This document shows, in pieces, positions 55,311 through 64,000 of a stretch of 64,000 nucleotides of DNA; the stretch's first letter is position 1; each line of letters opens with the position of its first letter. The stretch is from Pseudomonas parasichuanensis. Its GTDB lineage: Bacteria > Pseudomonadota > Gammaproteobacteria > Pseudomonadales > Pseudomonadaceae. The position numbers and the translations under genes were made by a program. Location of the stretch: NCBI RefSeq assembly GCF_021601385.1, contig NZ_BQHO01000004.1, positions 212,170-276,169 of the forward strand, in the 5' to 3' direction. Under the pieces are notes generated by a model. That model made no database searches and was not told where the DNA came from. It saw nothing but the letters and a program-made list of their open reading frames with translations.

Positions 55311-55379
55311 TTTCGCGGCGCAAGGCCGCTCCTACAGGGGAACGCTTACTTCTGTAGGAGCGGCCTTGTGCCGCGAAAG
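55311..55379. repeat. REP inverted pair (class B)
   Basis: TTTCGCGGCGCAAGGCCGCTCCTACAG (55311-55337) is matched in inverse at 55352-55378 with one or two mismatches, loop 14 bases. Confidence 0.9.
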
Positions 55380-55403
55380 GGCCGCAACGCGGCCCCGGCA
55401 ATC

Positions 55404-56075
55404 TCAATGGTTGACGGTATGCGCCAGCATCACCGACAGCTGGCACAGCGGCCGCCCGCTCTCGGCGTGCCACTGGTTGAACGCCTGCTGCACCAACGCA
55501 AGATCCCGCTGGCTGGTCGGCGGTTTGTCGATGATCTTCTGCGCGATCAGCGCGGCCGCCATGTCGTCGGTGGGGATGAAGGTATCCTTGCCGACCATGC
55601 GCAGAAAGCGCGGCGCCGACAGCCCGCCCAACTGGTTACCGTGCTTGGCCAGGTACTTCCACAGCCCGACGATGTCGGTCTCTGGCCAGTCGGCAATGAA
55701 CGCGCCGAAACTGCCCTTCTCCCTGGCCACGTCCAGCACCATCTGCGCATTGCGCGGCACGCTCTTGAGCTTGCCCAGGTGGCGGATGATGCGTTCGTCC
55801 TGCATCAGCCGCTCCAGGTGCTCGGCGCCCATCAGCACGACTTTCTCCGGGTCGAAACCAAAGAACACCTGCTCGAACGCCGGCCACTTGGCGTCCACCA
55901 GGCTGTGCTTGAGCCCGGCGCGGAACACGCGCAGGGCCAGGGTCGACAGGTAGCGGTCGTCACTGATGCCGCGCAACTGCGCCGGCGTGCGCGGCTGCGG
56001 CAGGAAGGCCTCCAGGGCCTGGGCCGAGCCGAAGCGGTTCAGGCAGTACTCGTACAGCCACGGGTAGTCGCGCAT
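55404..56075 (-). CDS. DNA-3-methyladenine glycosylase I family protein
   Basis: A 223-residue protein of the Tag-like HhH-GPD class (MRDYPWLYEYCLNRFGSAQ, KWPAFEQVFFGFDPEKV, LGKLKSVPRNAQMVLD). The HhH-like region and the block NGQL-type KHGNQLGG resemble Tag, but the classical zinc ligands are not evident, so activity is uncertain. Probably acts in base-excision repair. It follows ttcA by four bases on the same strand. Confidence 0.75.
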   Translation of the reverse strand: MRDYPWLYEYCLNRFGSAQALEAFLPQPRTPAQLRGISDDRYLSTLALRVFRAGLKHSLVDAKWPAFEQVFFGFDPEKVVLMGAEHLERLMQDERIIRHLGKLKSVPRNAQMVLDVAREKGSFGAFIADWPETDIVGLWKYLAKHGNQLGGLSAPRFLRMVGKDTFIPTDDMAAALIAQKIIDKPPTSQRDLALVQQAFNQWHAESGRPLCQLSVMLAHTVNH

Positions 56076-56079
56076 GGGC

Positions 56080-56904
56080 TCAGAGGTTCACCACGTCGAG
56101 GAAACGCGGGGTGGCGTTTTCGTCGATGGTAAGGCTGGTGAAGTCGAACAGGTTGCGGTCGGCCAGCTGCGACGGCGCCACGTTTTGCATGGCGCGGAAG
56201 ATGCTCTCGGTACGGCCCGGGTGCTTGCGCTCCCACTCCACCAGCATGTCCTTGACCACCTGGCGCTGCAGGTTTTCCTGCGAACCGCACAGGTTGCACG
56301 GGATGATCGGGAATTCCTTCATGTCCGAATAGGCCTGGATGTCTTTCTCGCTGCAGTAGGCCAGCGGGCGGATCACCACGTTGCGCCCGTCGTCGGCGCG
56401 CAGCTTCGGCGGCATGCCCTTGAGCGCGCCGTTGAAGAACATGTTGAGGAAGAAGGTCTCGACGATATCGTCGCGGTGGTGCCCCAGGGCCATCTTGGTC
56501 GCGCCGATCTCGTCGGCGAAGGTGTACAGCGTGCCACGGCGCAGGCGCGAGCACAGCGAGCAGGTGGTCTTGCCCTCGGGCACCAGCTCCTTGACCACCG
56601 AGTAGGTGTCCTTCTCGACGATGTGGTACTCGACACCCAGCGCTTTGAGGTAGGCCGGCAGCACGTGCTCGGGGAAGCCGGGCTGCTTCTGGTCCATGTT
56701 CACCGCGACGATGTCGAACTTGATCGGCGCCACCTTCTGCAGGTGCAACAGAACGTCGAGCATGGTGTAGCTGTCCTTGCCGCCGGACAGGCAGACCATG
56801 ACCTTGTCGCCATCCTCGATCATGTTGTAGTCGGTGATGGCTTCGCCGGCGAGACGACGCAGGCGTTTTTGCAGTTTGTTCTGGTTGACCGAGAGGGTGC
56901 CCAT
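56080..56904 (-). CDS. ttcA: tRNA 2-thiocytidine biosynthesis protein TtcA
   Basis: A 274-residue ATP-dependent thiolase that makes s2C32 in some tRNAs. The PP-loop [14 protein letters not shown] is near residue 41, and two CxxC pairs (TCSLCSRLR and [10 protein letters not shown]) can bind a 4Fe-4S cluster. The start at 56904 ([15 protein letters not shown]) is set by family length. The upstream gap of 264 bases to the Yip1 gene has only that gene's promoter. Confidence 0.95.
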   Translation of the reverse strand: MGTLSVNQNKLQKRLRRLAGEAITDYNMIEDGDKVMVCLSGGKDSYTMLDVLLHLQKVAPIKFDIVAVNMDQKQPGFPEHVLPAYLKALGVEYHIVEKDTYSVVKELVPEGKTTCSLCSRLRRGTLYTFADEIGATKMALGHHRDDIVETFFLNMFFNGALKGMPPKLRADDGRNVVIRPLAYCSEKDIQAYSDMKEFPIIPCNLCGSQENLQRQVVKDMLVEWERKHPGRTESIFRAMQNVAPSQLADRNLFDFTSLTIDENATPRFLDVVNL

Positions 56905-57168
56905 AGCGCTTGGATCCGCGAGGTGTGACAAAAGGCGGATATTTTACGCACAAATGGCGCACCGCTGTAGGCCATTCCGTCAAAGACTTCAAGGGAATCA
57001 ACAGAGGGCCTGACAGCGCAATTTGCTCTAAAAAGCCGGTTTTGTGTGGGGAACGGCTTCCTATACTGCGACATAAGGCCACATGACCGCGGTAATGGGT
57101 GTTCCTGGCCTCGGGCCACAGGCGCTCCATCTGGGGGGCGTTTGGCAACGACGATAGGAGTGACCAGT

Positions 57169-57768
57169 ATGATTCATCACGTTGTAGGGCTGTTCACCCA
57201 CCCTGACCAGGAGTGGCGGGAGATTCGTGGCGAGGACGAAAGCATCAGCCACATGTACCTGACGCACACACTGATCCTGGCGGCGATCCCCGCTGTCTCG
57301 GCGTTCATCGGCACCACCCAGGTGGGCTGGGTAATCGGCGAGCGCCCGGCAGTGATGCTGACCATGGAAAGCGCGATCTGGATGAGCATCATGTCGTACC
57401 TGGCAATGCTCGCCGGGGTGGCCGTGATGGGCGCTTTCATCCACTGGATGGCGCGCACCTACGACGCCAACCCGAGCATGGCGCAATGCATCGCCTTCGC
57501 CACCTACACCGCAACCCCGCTGTTCATCGGGGGCCTGGCGGCGCTTTACCCACACTTGTGGCTGGGCATGCTGATCGGTACAGCGGCGATCTGCTACACG
57601 GTCTACTTGCTGTACGTGGGGCTGCCGACATTCATGAACATACCGTCCGACGAAGGCTTCTTGTTCTCGAGTTCGGTGCTGGCGGTGGGCCTGGTGGTCC
57701 TGGTGGCGATCATGGCCGCCACGGTGATCATCTGGGGACTGGGCGTGGGGCCCGTCTACACCAACTAG
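57169..57768 (+). CDS. Yip1 family integral membrane protein
   Basis: A 199-residue protein with about five membrane helices and the N-terminal MIHHVVGLFTHPDQEWREIR, the classic start of the bacterial Yip1 domain. Its function is unknown; related proteins are linked to envelope stress. The ATG at 57169 follows AGGAG. TATACT at 57062-57067 is a candidate -10. Confidence 0.85.
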   Translation: MIHHVVGLFTHPDQEWREIRGEDESISHMYLTHTLILAAIPAVSAFIGTTQVGWVIGERPAVMLTMESAIWMSIMSYLAMLAGVAVMGAFIHWMARTYDANPSMAQCIAFATYTATPLFIGGLAALYPHLWLGMLIGTAAICYTVYLLYVGLPTFMNIPSDEGFLFSSSVLAVGLVVLVAIMAATVIIWGLGVGPVYTN

Positions 57769-57808
57769 CACATACCAATTAGATCGACCCGACACGGGAG
57801 CATCACCC

Positions 57809-57830
57809 GAGGCCGCCGCAAGGCGGCTTC
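57809..57830 (+). terminator. Intrinsic terminator-like hairpin after the Yip1 gene
   Basis: GCCGCC (57812-57817) pairs with GGCGGC (57822-57827) around GCAA and is followed by TTCGTTTC. Confidence 0.7.
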
Positions 57831-57907
57831 GTTTCGTCTGCTGACCGGTGGCTCGGCAGGCCCAAAGCGCTTGCGGCATAATGCCCGGTCAGGAGAACCA
57901 CCCCGCC

Positions 57908-58402
57908 ATGCCCGAGCAGCTCAAGCAACGCGTCGAAACCTGTTACCAGCAAGCCGAAACCTTCTTCAAACGGCCCTTCCCGCGCCCGGAAGTCAGCTTC
58001 AAGCTGCGCGGGCAGAAGGCGGGTGTCGCGCATCTGCACGAGAACCTGCTGCGCTTCAACCTGCAGCTGTACCGCGAGAACCAGGAAGACTTCCTGCGCC
58101 AGACCGTGGCCCATGAAGTGGCGCACCTGGTCGCCCACCAACTGTTCGGCGACCGTATCCAGGCCCATGGTGAAGAGTGGCAGCTGATCATGCGCGGGGT
58201 GTACGAGCTGCCGCCCAATCGTTGCCACAACTACGAAGTGCAACGGCGCGTGGTAATGCGCTACATCTACCGCTGCCCGTGCCCGCAGAGTGATTTCCCG
58301 TTTACCGCGCAGCGCCACAAGCTGGTGCGCCAGGGGCGGCGCTACCTGTGCCGGCGGTGCCGGGAGATCCTGGTGTATAGCGGTGAGACTCGCGTCGAGT
58401 GA
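57908..58402 (+). CDS. SprT family zinc metalloprotease
   Basis: A 164-residue SprT-like protein. The metal-binding HEVAH (HExxH) lies in VAHEVAHLVAHQLFGDRIQAHG near residue 72, and CRRC-type zinc ribbon residues occur at the C-terminus (YRCPCPQ, LCRRCREI). Eukaryotic Spartan relatives repair DNA-protein crosslinks. The start follows GGAGAACC. Good match to the family length. Confidence 0.9.
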   Translation: MPEQLKQRVETCYQQAETFFKRPFPRPEVSFKLRGQKAGVAHLHENLLRFNLQLYRENQEDFLRQTVAHEVAHLVAHQLFGDRIQAHGEEWQLIMRGVYELPPNRCHNYEVQRRVVMRYIYRCPCPQSDFPFTAQRHKLVRQGRRYLCRRCREILVYSGETRVE

Positions 58403-58411
58403 TAGACCGTA

Positions 58412-58493
58412 TTCGCGGGTAAACCCGCTCCCACAGGTAAATCGGCAGGCCTGAGTACGGCACACATCCTGTGGGAGCGGGTTCACCCGCGAA
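58412..58493. repeat. REP inverted pair (class C, TTCGCGGGTAAACCCGCTCCCACAGG type)
   Basis: The 26-base arm 58412-58437 is matched in inverse at 58468-58493 with one mismatch; loop 30 bases. Confidence 0.9.
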
Positions 58494-58533
58494 AGGGCCG
58501 ACACCGGCGCTGCAGAAAAACCAGGCACCAAAA

Positions 58534-58555
58534 AAGGCGACCCGAGGGTCGCCTT
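58534..58555 (-). terminator. Intrinsic terminator of dctA
   Basis: A ten-base stem (AAGGCGACCC with GGGTCGCCTT) with a two-base loop is followed on the minus strand by TTTT. It lies 20 bases downstream of the dctA stop. Confidence 0.92.
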
Positions 58556-58574
58556 CTTCATTTCACTGTCGCGA

Positions 58575-59900
<1,326 letters not shown>

Positions 59901-60027
59901 TCATTTTTCCTCAAGTGTGCCGGCCCATCCTTCCCAGGATGTGGGGCACCTGAATCGCGAACCCTCCTGCACCCGGAGGGATTTGTCGTTGTGTTCGAGC
60001 GCCTGGGCAGGCCTCTGCCAGATGAAT

Positions 60028-60043
60028 AGCAAGGGCGATGCCA
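60028..60043 (-). promoter_or_regulatory. Sigma-54 promoter of dctA
   Basis: On the minus strand TGGCAT-CGCCC-TTGCT (60043 to 60028) matches the -24/-12 consensus, with GG and GC exactly ten bases apart. The start of dctA lies about 130 bases downstream. dctA genes are known to need sigma-54 and DctD. Confidence 0.75.
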
Positions 60044-60122
60044 ATGTGCCCGCTTGGGGTGCATGACCAGTGTTTACGGGGTGGGAATGCCCTCGGACGG
60101 GGCGAAACTGCAGGTAGGAGAT

Positions 60123-60178
60123 GGCGGATTCCCGCCCGATGGCGGAAAACGTACAAGGCAGGTTGGCGGGAATCCGCC
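60123..60178. promoter_or_regulatory. Paired dyads, candidate activator sites for dctA
   Basis: GGCGG-ATTC-CCGCC (60123-60136) and GGCGG-GAAT-CCGCC (60165-60178) are each palindromic and reverse complements of each other. Their centres are 42 bases apart (four helical turns), about 85-135 bases upstream of the sigma-54 promoter. This is the usual place for enhancer-binding proteins such as DctD. They could also belong to the phoQ 3' region. The rest of 59898-60213 shows a small hairpin (CCCTCC/GGAGGG, 59962-59980) in the dctA leader. Confidence 0.55.
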
Positions 60179-60213
60179 TTGCAGGCACCCGCACCGCTGG
60201 CGCCTGCGGGGTG

Positions 60214-61560
60214 TCATTCCAGGCGGAAGACGATGTGGAAGGCTGCCCCGCCGAGCGCCGAATCATCCAGGCTCAGCTCGGCGTCGTAGCTGTCGATGAT
60301 GTCCTTGACCACCGCCAGGCCGATGCCCTGCCCAGGGTGCTGGCTGTCCAGCCGCTCGCCGCGCTCGAGGATGCGCTCGCGCTGGTCGGCGGGCACGCCG
60401 GGGCCGTCGTCCTCGACGCACAATTCCAGCAGCCCCGGCGTTTCATGCAGGCTGACCCGCACCTGGCCCAGGCACAGGCGGTAGGCGTTCTCCAGCAGGT
60501 TGCCGAGCAGCTCCAGCAGGGCGCCCTGCTCCATCGGCACCCGCGCCTGGGGCGGGATGTCCAGGCTGACCTCGACGCGCTTGTCGCGGTAGACCTTGGC
60601 CAGCGTGCTGCACAGGCTGTCGAGCAGTGGGCCGAGCTGCACCTGGTGGCGTACCAGGCCGCTTTTGCGCAGGCTGGCGCGCTGCAACTGGTAGTCGATC
60701 TGCTGGCTCATGCGCTCGATCTGGCCCTGCAATACCCGCCCCTGCTCGGGTTCCTGCTTGCCCTGGGCCATGCTTTCGCCCACCCCCTGCAGCACCGCCA
60801 GCGGGGTCTTGAGGCTGTGCGCCAGGTCGTCGAGCGAGTCACGGTAGCGCTGACGCTGCTCGCGCTCGCTGCGCAGCAGGCGGTTGAGCGAGCCGGTCAG
60901 GCGCAGCAGTTCACGGGGATGTTCACGGCTAAGCCCCTCCCGCGCACCGGCCTCGACCTCGTCGAGCTCGACGCTGAGCCTGCGCAACGAACGCAAGCCC
61001 CAGGTCAGGCCGGCCCAGAGTAGGACCATCAACGCCAGCAAGGCCGCGCCAAAGCCCAGGTAGAGCTTCTCGCGCAGGCCGTCCAGGGTGTGCTGGTATT
61101 CGCTTACCGGCTGCAGGGCAACAATGCTGAACGCGGCGCTCTTGCCGCCCAGCAGCTTGACCTCCACGTCATAGACGAAAAACTCATCGCCATCGCTTTG
61201 GTGGATGCGCGCGAACTCGTTGCCGCGCCCGTCGTACCGCGGTTGGTAGTTGATGTTCTGGTTGCGGGTAGCCCGCGACTGCCAGACCAGCTTGCCCTGG
61301 CGGTCGAAGATATAGCCGAGCAGGCCGGTGTAGGGCAGGTTGAAGCGTTCGTCCGGCAGCAGCGCCGGCATCTGCAGTTGGCCGCGCTCAATGCGCGCGG
61401 CGGAGATCAGGGTGGTTACATCAGAAGCCAGGCGCTGCTCAATGGACTCCTGCAACGCCAGGCTGAAGGCCTTCTGTAACGCCGGCAGCAGCGCCAGCAT
61501 GAACAGCAACGCCAGCAGCGCCGCCGCCAGCATCAGGCGCACGCGCAGCGAACGGATCAT
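60214..61560 (-). CDS. phoQ: Two-component sensor kinase PhoQ
   Basis: A 448-residue kinase with two membrane spans (about 8-28 and 168-188) around a periplasmic sensor domain, HAMP-like linker, the H-box with His248 in DLAHSLKTPLAVLQ (the PhoQ-type variant) and an ATPase domain (LENAYRLCLGQ, GQGIGLAVVKDIIDSYDAEL). PhoQ senses low magnesium and cationic peptides. It overlaps phoP by four bases (ATGA). Confidence 0.93.
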   Translation of the reverse strand: MIRSLRVRLMLAAALLALLFMLALLPALQKAFSLALQESIEQRLASDVTTLISAARIERGQLQMPALLPDERFNLPYTGLLGYIFDRQGKLVWQSRATRNQNINYQPRYDGRGNEFARIHQSDGDEFFVYDVEVKLLGGKSAAFSIVALQPVSEYQHTLDGLREKLYLGFGAALLALMVLLWAGLTWGLRSLRRLSVELDEVEAGAREGLSREHPRELLRLTGSLNRLLRSEREQRQRYRDSLDDLAHSLKTPLAVLQGVGESMAQGKQEPEQGRVLQGQIERMSQQIDYQLQRASLRKSGLVRHQVQLGPLLDSLCSTLAKVYRDKRVEVSLDIPPQARVPMEQGALLELLGNLLENAYRLCLGQVRVSLHETPGLLELCVEDDGPGVPADQRERILERGERLDSQHPGQGIGLAVVKDIIDSYDAELSLDDSALGGAAFHIVFRLE

Positions 61561-62234
61561 CGGCAGCGCTCGGTGAACAGGTAGCCCAGGCCACGCACCG
61601 TGTCGATCGGCTTGAAGCCCTGTTCGCCCTCGAGCTTGCGCCGCAGGCGGCCAACCAGCACTTCGATGACATTAGGGTCGCGCTCTTCGTCCCCCGGGTA
61701 GAGCTGCTCCATCAGCCGGTCCTTGGCCACCACCTGCTGGTGATGGCGCATGAGGTATTCGAGGATGCGGTATTCGTAGGCGGTCAGCGCCAGCGGGGCC
61801 TCGTCCAGTGTCGCCTGCTTGCGGTTGAGGTCCAGCACCAGGGGGCCGGCGGCGATGGTCGACTGGGTGAAGCCGCTGGAGCGGCGCAGCAGCGCGTTCA
61901 GGCGCGCCTCCAGCTCTTCGAACTGGAACGGCTTGACCACATAGTCGTCGGCGCCGGCGGCCAGGCCTTCGACCTTGTCCTGCCAGTTGCCCCGGGCGGT
62001 GAGGATAAGGATCGGGAAGCTCTGGCCCAGGCTGCGCAACTGGCGGATCAGGTCCAACCCGCTCATGCCCGGCAGGCCCAGGTCGATGATCGCCAGGTCG
62101 TGGTTGTACTGCTCGGCCTGGTACAGGGCCTCTTCGGCATTGGCCACCGCCTGCACCACATGGCCGCCCTCGCCCAGGCGAGTGAACAGATGATGACGCA
62201 GCAGCGCCTCGTCCTCGACCACCAGCAATTTCAT
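61557..62234 (-). CDS. phoP: Response regulator PhoP
   Basis: A 225-residue OmpR-family regulator. The receiver has the acidic pair VEDEALL, phospho-Asp51 in AIIDLGLPGMSGLDL and Lys in YVVKPFQFEELEARL; the C-terminal winged helix has LTAYEYRILEYLMRHH and VLVGRLRRKLEG. With PhoQ it controls magnesium transport and lipid A modification. It follows oprH, the classical operon order, with a REP pair between. Confidence 0.94.
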   Translation of the reverse strand: MKLLVVEDEALLRHHLFTRLGEGGHVVQAVANAEEALYQAEQYNHDLAIIDLGLPGMSGLDLIRQLRSLGQSFPILILTARGNWQDKVEGLAAGADDYVVKPFQFEELEARLNALLRRSSGFTQSTIAAGPLVLDLNRKQATLDEAPLALTAYEYRILEYLMRHHQQVVAKDRLMEQLYPGDEERDPNVIEVLVGRLRRKLEGEQGFKPIDTVRGLGYLFTERCR

Positions 62235-62263
62235 GCGGATCTCCTTATTCGGTTGCCTTTAGC

Positions 62264-62339
62264 GGCCTCATCGCTGGCAAGCCAGCTCCCACAGGTTTTG
62301 CGCATCACCTGTGGGAGCTGGCTTGCCAGCGATGAGGCC
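62264..62339. repeat. Perfect 33-bp REP inverted repeat between oprH and phoP
   Basis: GGCCTCATCGCTGGCAAGCC (start of the arm 62264-62296) is followed ten bases later by its exact reverse complement (62307-62339). It is placed inside the oprH-phoP-phoQ operon, where a hairpin of this strength may reduce read-through. Confidence 0.93.
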
Positions 62340-62359
62340 CTTACAGGATAACAGTGACC

Positions 62360-62965
62360 TCAGAACTTGTAGTTGGCCGCCAGGTAGGTCTGCGCGCTGC
62401 TGTTCAGGCGCAGGGTGCCGATCTTGGCGCCGTCGTGGGGCGACAGTTCGGTGCTGGCGTTGCTGCGCAGGTAACGGTAACCCAGTTCCACCGAGGCATT
62501 GTCGGTGACCTGTTGCAGCACGCCGCCCTGCAGGCCGACGGCGTAGCCGGTATCGGTATCACGGCTGTAGCCGGAGGACTCCTGGGACAGCTTGGTCACA
62601 CCCAGCGAAGCACCGCCGAACAGCTTGGTGGTATCGCCCACCGGCAGGAACAGGTCGTAGCTGCCGAGCAGGTTTTCCTGGCGCAGCTTGAGGCCGCTGT
62701 GCTCGCCCGAAACGTTGTCGTAGGTCAGGTAGTAGCGGCCCTGGTTGTTCATCTGCCCCACGCGCACGCCCCAGGTACCGTCCTTGGCGATGACGCCATC
62801 GGTGTTCAGGTGGTCGGTGTTGCTCTGCAGCAGGCCGGACTTGCGAACCTTGTCGCTGGTCTGGCCGTAAGTCAGGCTGGCGAAGGTGTCGTCGGCCTGG
62901 GCGGTGGTGGCGATGCCAGCGGCGCAAACGGCCATGGCGGCAAGCAGGGTGTTGAAGGTTTTCAT
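62360..62965 (-). CDS. oprH: Outer membrane protein OprH
   Basis: A 201-residue small barrel with a signal peptide (cleavage near GIATTAQA-DD, residue 24), VRVGQMNNQGRYYLTYDN and the C-terminal Phe (YLAANYKF). OprH in P. aeruginosa is an eight-stranded barrel that binds LPS and is induced under low magnesium; length (about 200) and gene order agree. Four PhoP half-sites lie upstream. Confidence 0.92.
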   Translation of the reverse strand: MKTFNTLLAAMAVCAAGIATTAQADDTFASLTYGQTSDKVRKSGLLQSNTDHLNTDGVIAKDGTWGVRVGQMNNQGRYYLTYDNVSGEHSGLKLRQENLLGSYDLFLPVGDTTKLFGGASLGVTKLSQESSGYSRDTDTGYAVGLQGGVLQQVTDNASVELGYRYLRSNASTELSPHDGAKIGTLRLNSSAQTYLAANYKF

Positions 62966-63008
62966 AGGTTCGTACTCCAGTTGGATGCGCTGTTTCGGTC
63001 TGGGGACT

Positions 63009-63064
63009 AGAGTAGGGAGGACGCCCTGAACCACCGCTGAACCCGGCCTGAACCCCGGCTGAAC
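63009..63064 (-). promoter_or_regulatory. PhoP-box array and -10 of the oprH-phoPQ promoter
   Basis: On the minus strand GTTCAG occurs four times at exact 11-base intervals (plus-strand CTGAAC at 63026, 63037, 63048 and 63059). A TACTCT -10 (63014-63009) begins 11 bases after the last one, so the proximal sites occupy the -35 region. PhoP boxes are known as 6-base direct repeats with 5-base spacers; a pair is usual, and here there are two pairs. Confidence 0.85.
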
Positions 63065-63096
63065 GAAACACCCACCGCAAAAGAAGGAGCTTTGCC

Positions 63097-63888
63097 ATGC
63101 GTTTTCTGCTTGCCCTGGCCCTGCTGTGCAGTACCGTCCTTGCCCAGGCAGCGGTGCAGACCCGCGAGATCCGCTACCAGGATGCCGACGGCCCCCCCCT
63201 GATCGGCTACTACGCCTATGACGACGCGGTCGAAGGCAAACGCCCCGGTATCGTCGTGGTGCATGAATGGTGGGGGCTGAACGACTACGCCAAGCGCCGC
63301 GCCCGGGATTTCGCGGCGCTGGGCTACAACGCCCTGGCCATCGACATGTACGGCGACGGCAAGCACACCGAGCACCCGCAGGATGCCCAGGCGTTCATGG
63401 CGGCAGCGATGAAGGACCCGCAGGCGGCCGCCAAACGCTTCGATGCGGGGCTGGAGTTGTTGAAGCTGCAGCCCAACACCCGGCAGCACCAACTGGCCGC
63501 CGTGGGCTACTGCTTTGGTGGCAAGGTGGTGCTCGACGCCGCACGCCGCGGCGAGAAGCTCGATGCCGTGGTGAGCTTCCATGGTGCGCTGGCCACCCAG
63601 AGCCCGGCCAAGCCCGGCGTGATCCGGGCGAAGATCCTGGTGGAGCACGGCGAGGCCGACAGCATGGTCACGCCGGAGCAGGTGGCGGCGTTCAAGGCAG
63701 AGATGGATGCGGCCAAGGCCGACTACAAGTTCGTCGGGATTCCGGGAGCCAAGCATGGGTTTACCAACCCGGATGCCGATCGGTTGAGCCATGGCGAGCA
63801 TGGTGGGCCGGACATTGGTTATGACAAGGCGGCGGATGAGAGCTCGTGGAAGGATATGCAGGCGTTCTTGAAGACGGCGTTTGATTGA
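63097..63888 (+). CDS. Exported dienelactone hydrolase family protein
   Basis: A 263-residue alpha/beta hydrolase with a signal peptide (about residues 1-18, VLAQAA). The nucleophile lies in AVGYCFGGKVV (Cys, as in dienelactone hydrolases), with Asp in HGEADSMVTPEQ and His in GAKHGFTNPDAD. The substrate is unknown. It diverges from oprH; its ribosome-binding site AAGGAG lies 20 bases from the PhoP array, so PhoP might affect it too. Confidence 0.88.
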   Translation: MRFLLALALLCSTVLAQAAVQTREIRYQDADGPPLIGYYAYDDAVEGKRPGIVVVHEWWGLNDYAKRRARDFAALGYNALAIDMYGDGKHTEHPQDAQAFMAAAMKDPQAAAKRFDAGLELLKLQPNTRQHQLAAVGYCFGGKVVLDAARRGEKLDAVVSFHGALATQSPAKPGVIRAKILVEHGEADSMVTPEQVAAFKAEMDAAKADYKFVGIPGAKHGFTNPDADRLSHGEHGGPDIGYDKAADESSWKDMQAFLKTAFD

Positions 63889-63896
63889 AGATAGCC

Positions 63897-63915
63897 GGGG
63901 CCGCTTTGCGGCCCC
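63897..63915 (+). terminator. Terminator-like hairpin after the hydrolase gene
   Basis: GGGGCCGC (63897-63904) pairs with GCGGCCCC (63908-63915) around TTT; no strong T-run follows. Confidence 0.55.
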
Positions 63916-63963
63916 AGCAATTTCAGCTCCACCACCCGCCCAACGGCTGGCACAATACCCGCC

Positions 63964-64000
63964 ATGAACAGACTCCCCGCCTGCTGCGCCCCCCTCCAGC
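63964..64000 (+). CDS. Possible start of the next gene (truncated by window edge)
   Basis: An ATG at 63964 opens a frame (MNRLPACCAPLQ) to the window end. No ribosome-binding site of note is seen and only 12 codons are available, so the call is tentative. Confidence 0.25.
   Translation, partial: MNRLPACCAPLQ

Overview
The window is a high-GC gammaproteobacterial chromosome segment, almost certainly from a Pseudomonas of the P. putida group. The main evidence is conserved gene order (gacS next to a PirR/PirS-type pair, cysM, rlmD and relA; oprH-phoP-phoQ close to dctA; purMN next to hda), the aerobic-type cobalamin genes, and putida-type REP palindromes in many intergenic gaps. No tRNA, rRNA, IS element, prophage or CRISPR array is visible. 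Apart from genes cut by the window ends, the reading frames look intact.

Layout. 1-10 kb: the end of rdgC, an orphan lower-GC protein, a guanidine-II riboswitch with the sugE/gdx exporter, an MFS-acyltransferase fusion, two transporters, and the CrbS/MxtR transporter-histidine kinase hybrid. 10-19.6 kb: rmuC, a Sel1-repeat protein, a 0.94 kb gene-free T-tract region with a DnaA box, a small protein followed by a cloverleaf-like palindromic segment, fadL, a LysR regulator diverging from a DUF2798 protein, glutathione peroxidase, and a MarR regulator with its MFS pump, palindromic operators and a 40-residue membrane protein. 19.6-28.9 kb: a ten-gene minus-strand cobalamin operon (cobO, cobB, bluB, cbiB, cobD, cobQ, cobU, cobT, cobC, cobS) behind a cobalamin riboswitch. 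29-32.2 kb: an accessory pair, an unknown protein and an 847-residue protein resembling the dermonecrotic-toxin (DUF6543) family with a C-terminal ADP-ribosyltransferase-like R-S-ExE signature. 32.2-43.8 kb: two NlpC/P60 lipoproteins, hda, an AI-2E family permease, DUF2066, purM, purN, DUF3108, small proteins, mazG and relA. 43.8-57 kb: rlmD, cysM, PirS/PirR-like two-component genes, gacS, ldhA, a thioredoxin-like lipoprotein, arsC, wrbA, a Tag-like glycosylase and ttcA. 57-64 kb: a Yip1 protein, sprT, dctA with a sigma-54 promoter and paired upstream dyads, phoQ, phoP, oprH with a four-unit PhoP-box array, and a secreted dienelactone hydrolase.

How the genes work together. The cobalamin block converts late corrinoid intermediates to finished cobamide, including DMB synthesis, and is placed under B12 feedback. 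Regulation is unusually dense: four histidine kinases (CrbS, PirS-like, GacS, PhoQ), two response regulators (PirR-like, PhoP), relA, and two recognisable riboswitches. The most noteworthy items are the putative ADP-ribosylating toxin, the dctA upstream architecture, the PhoP array, the MarR operator pair with its small membrane protein, and the unexplained cloverleaf-like element after the small gene at 13.1 kb.
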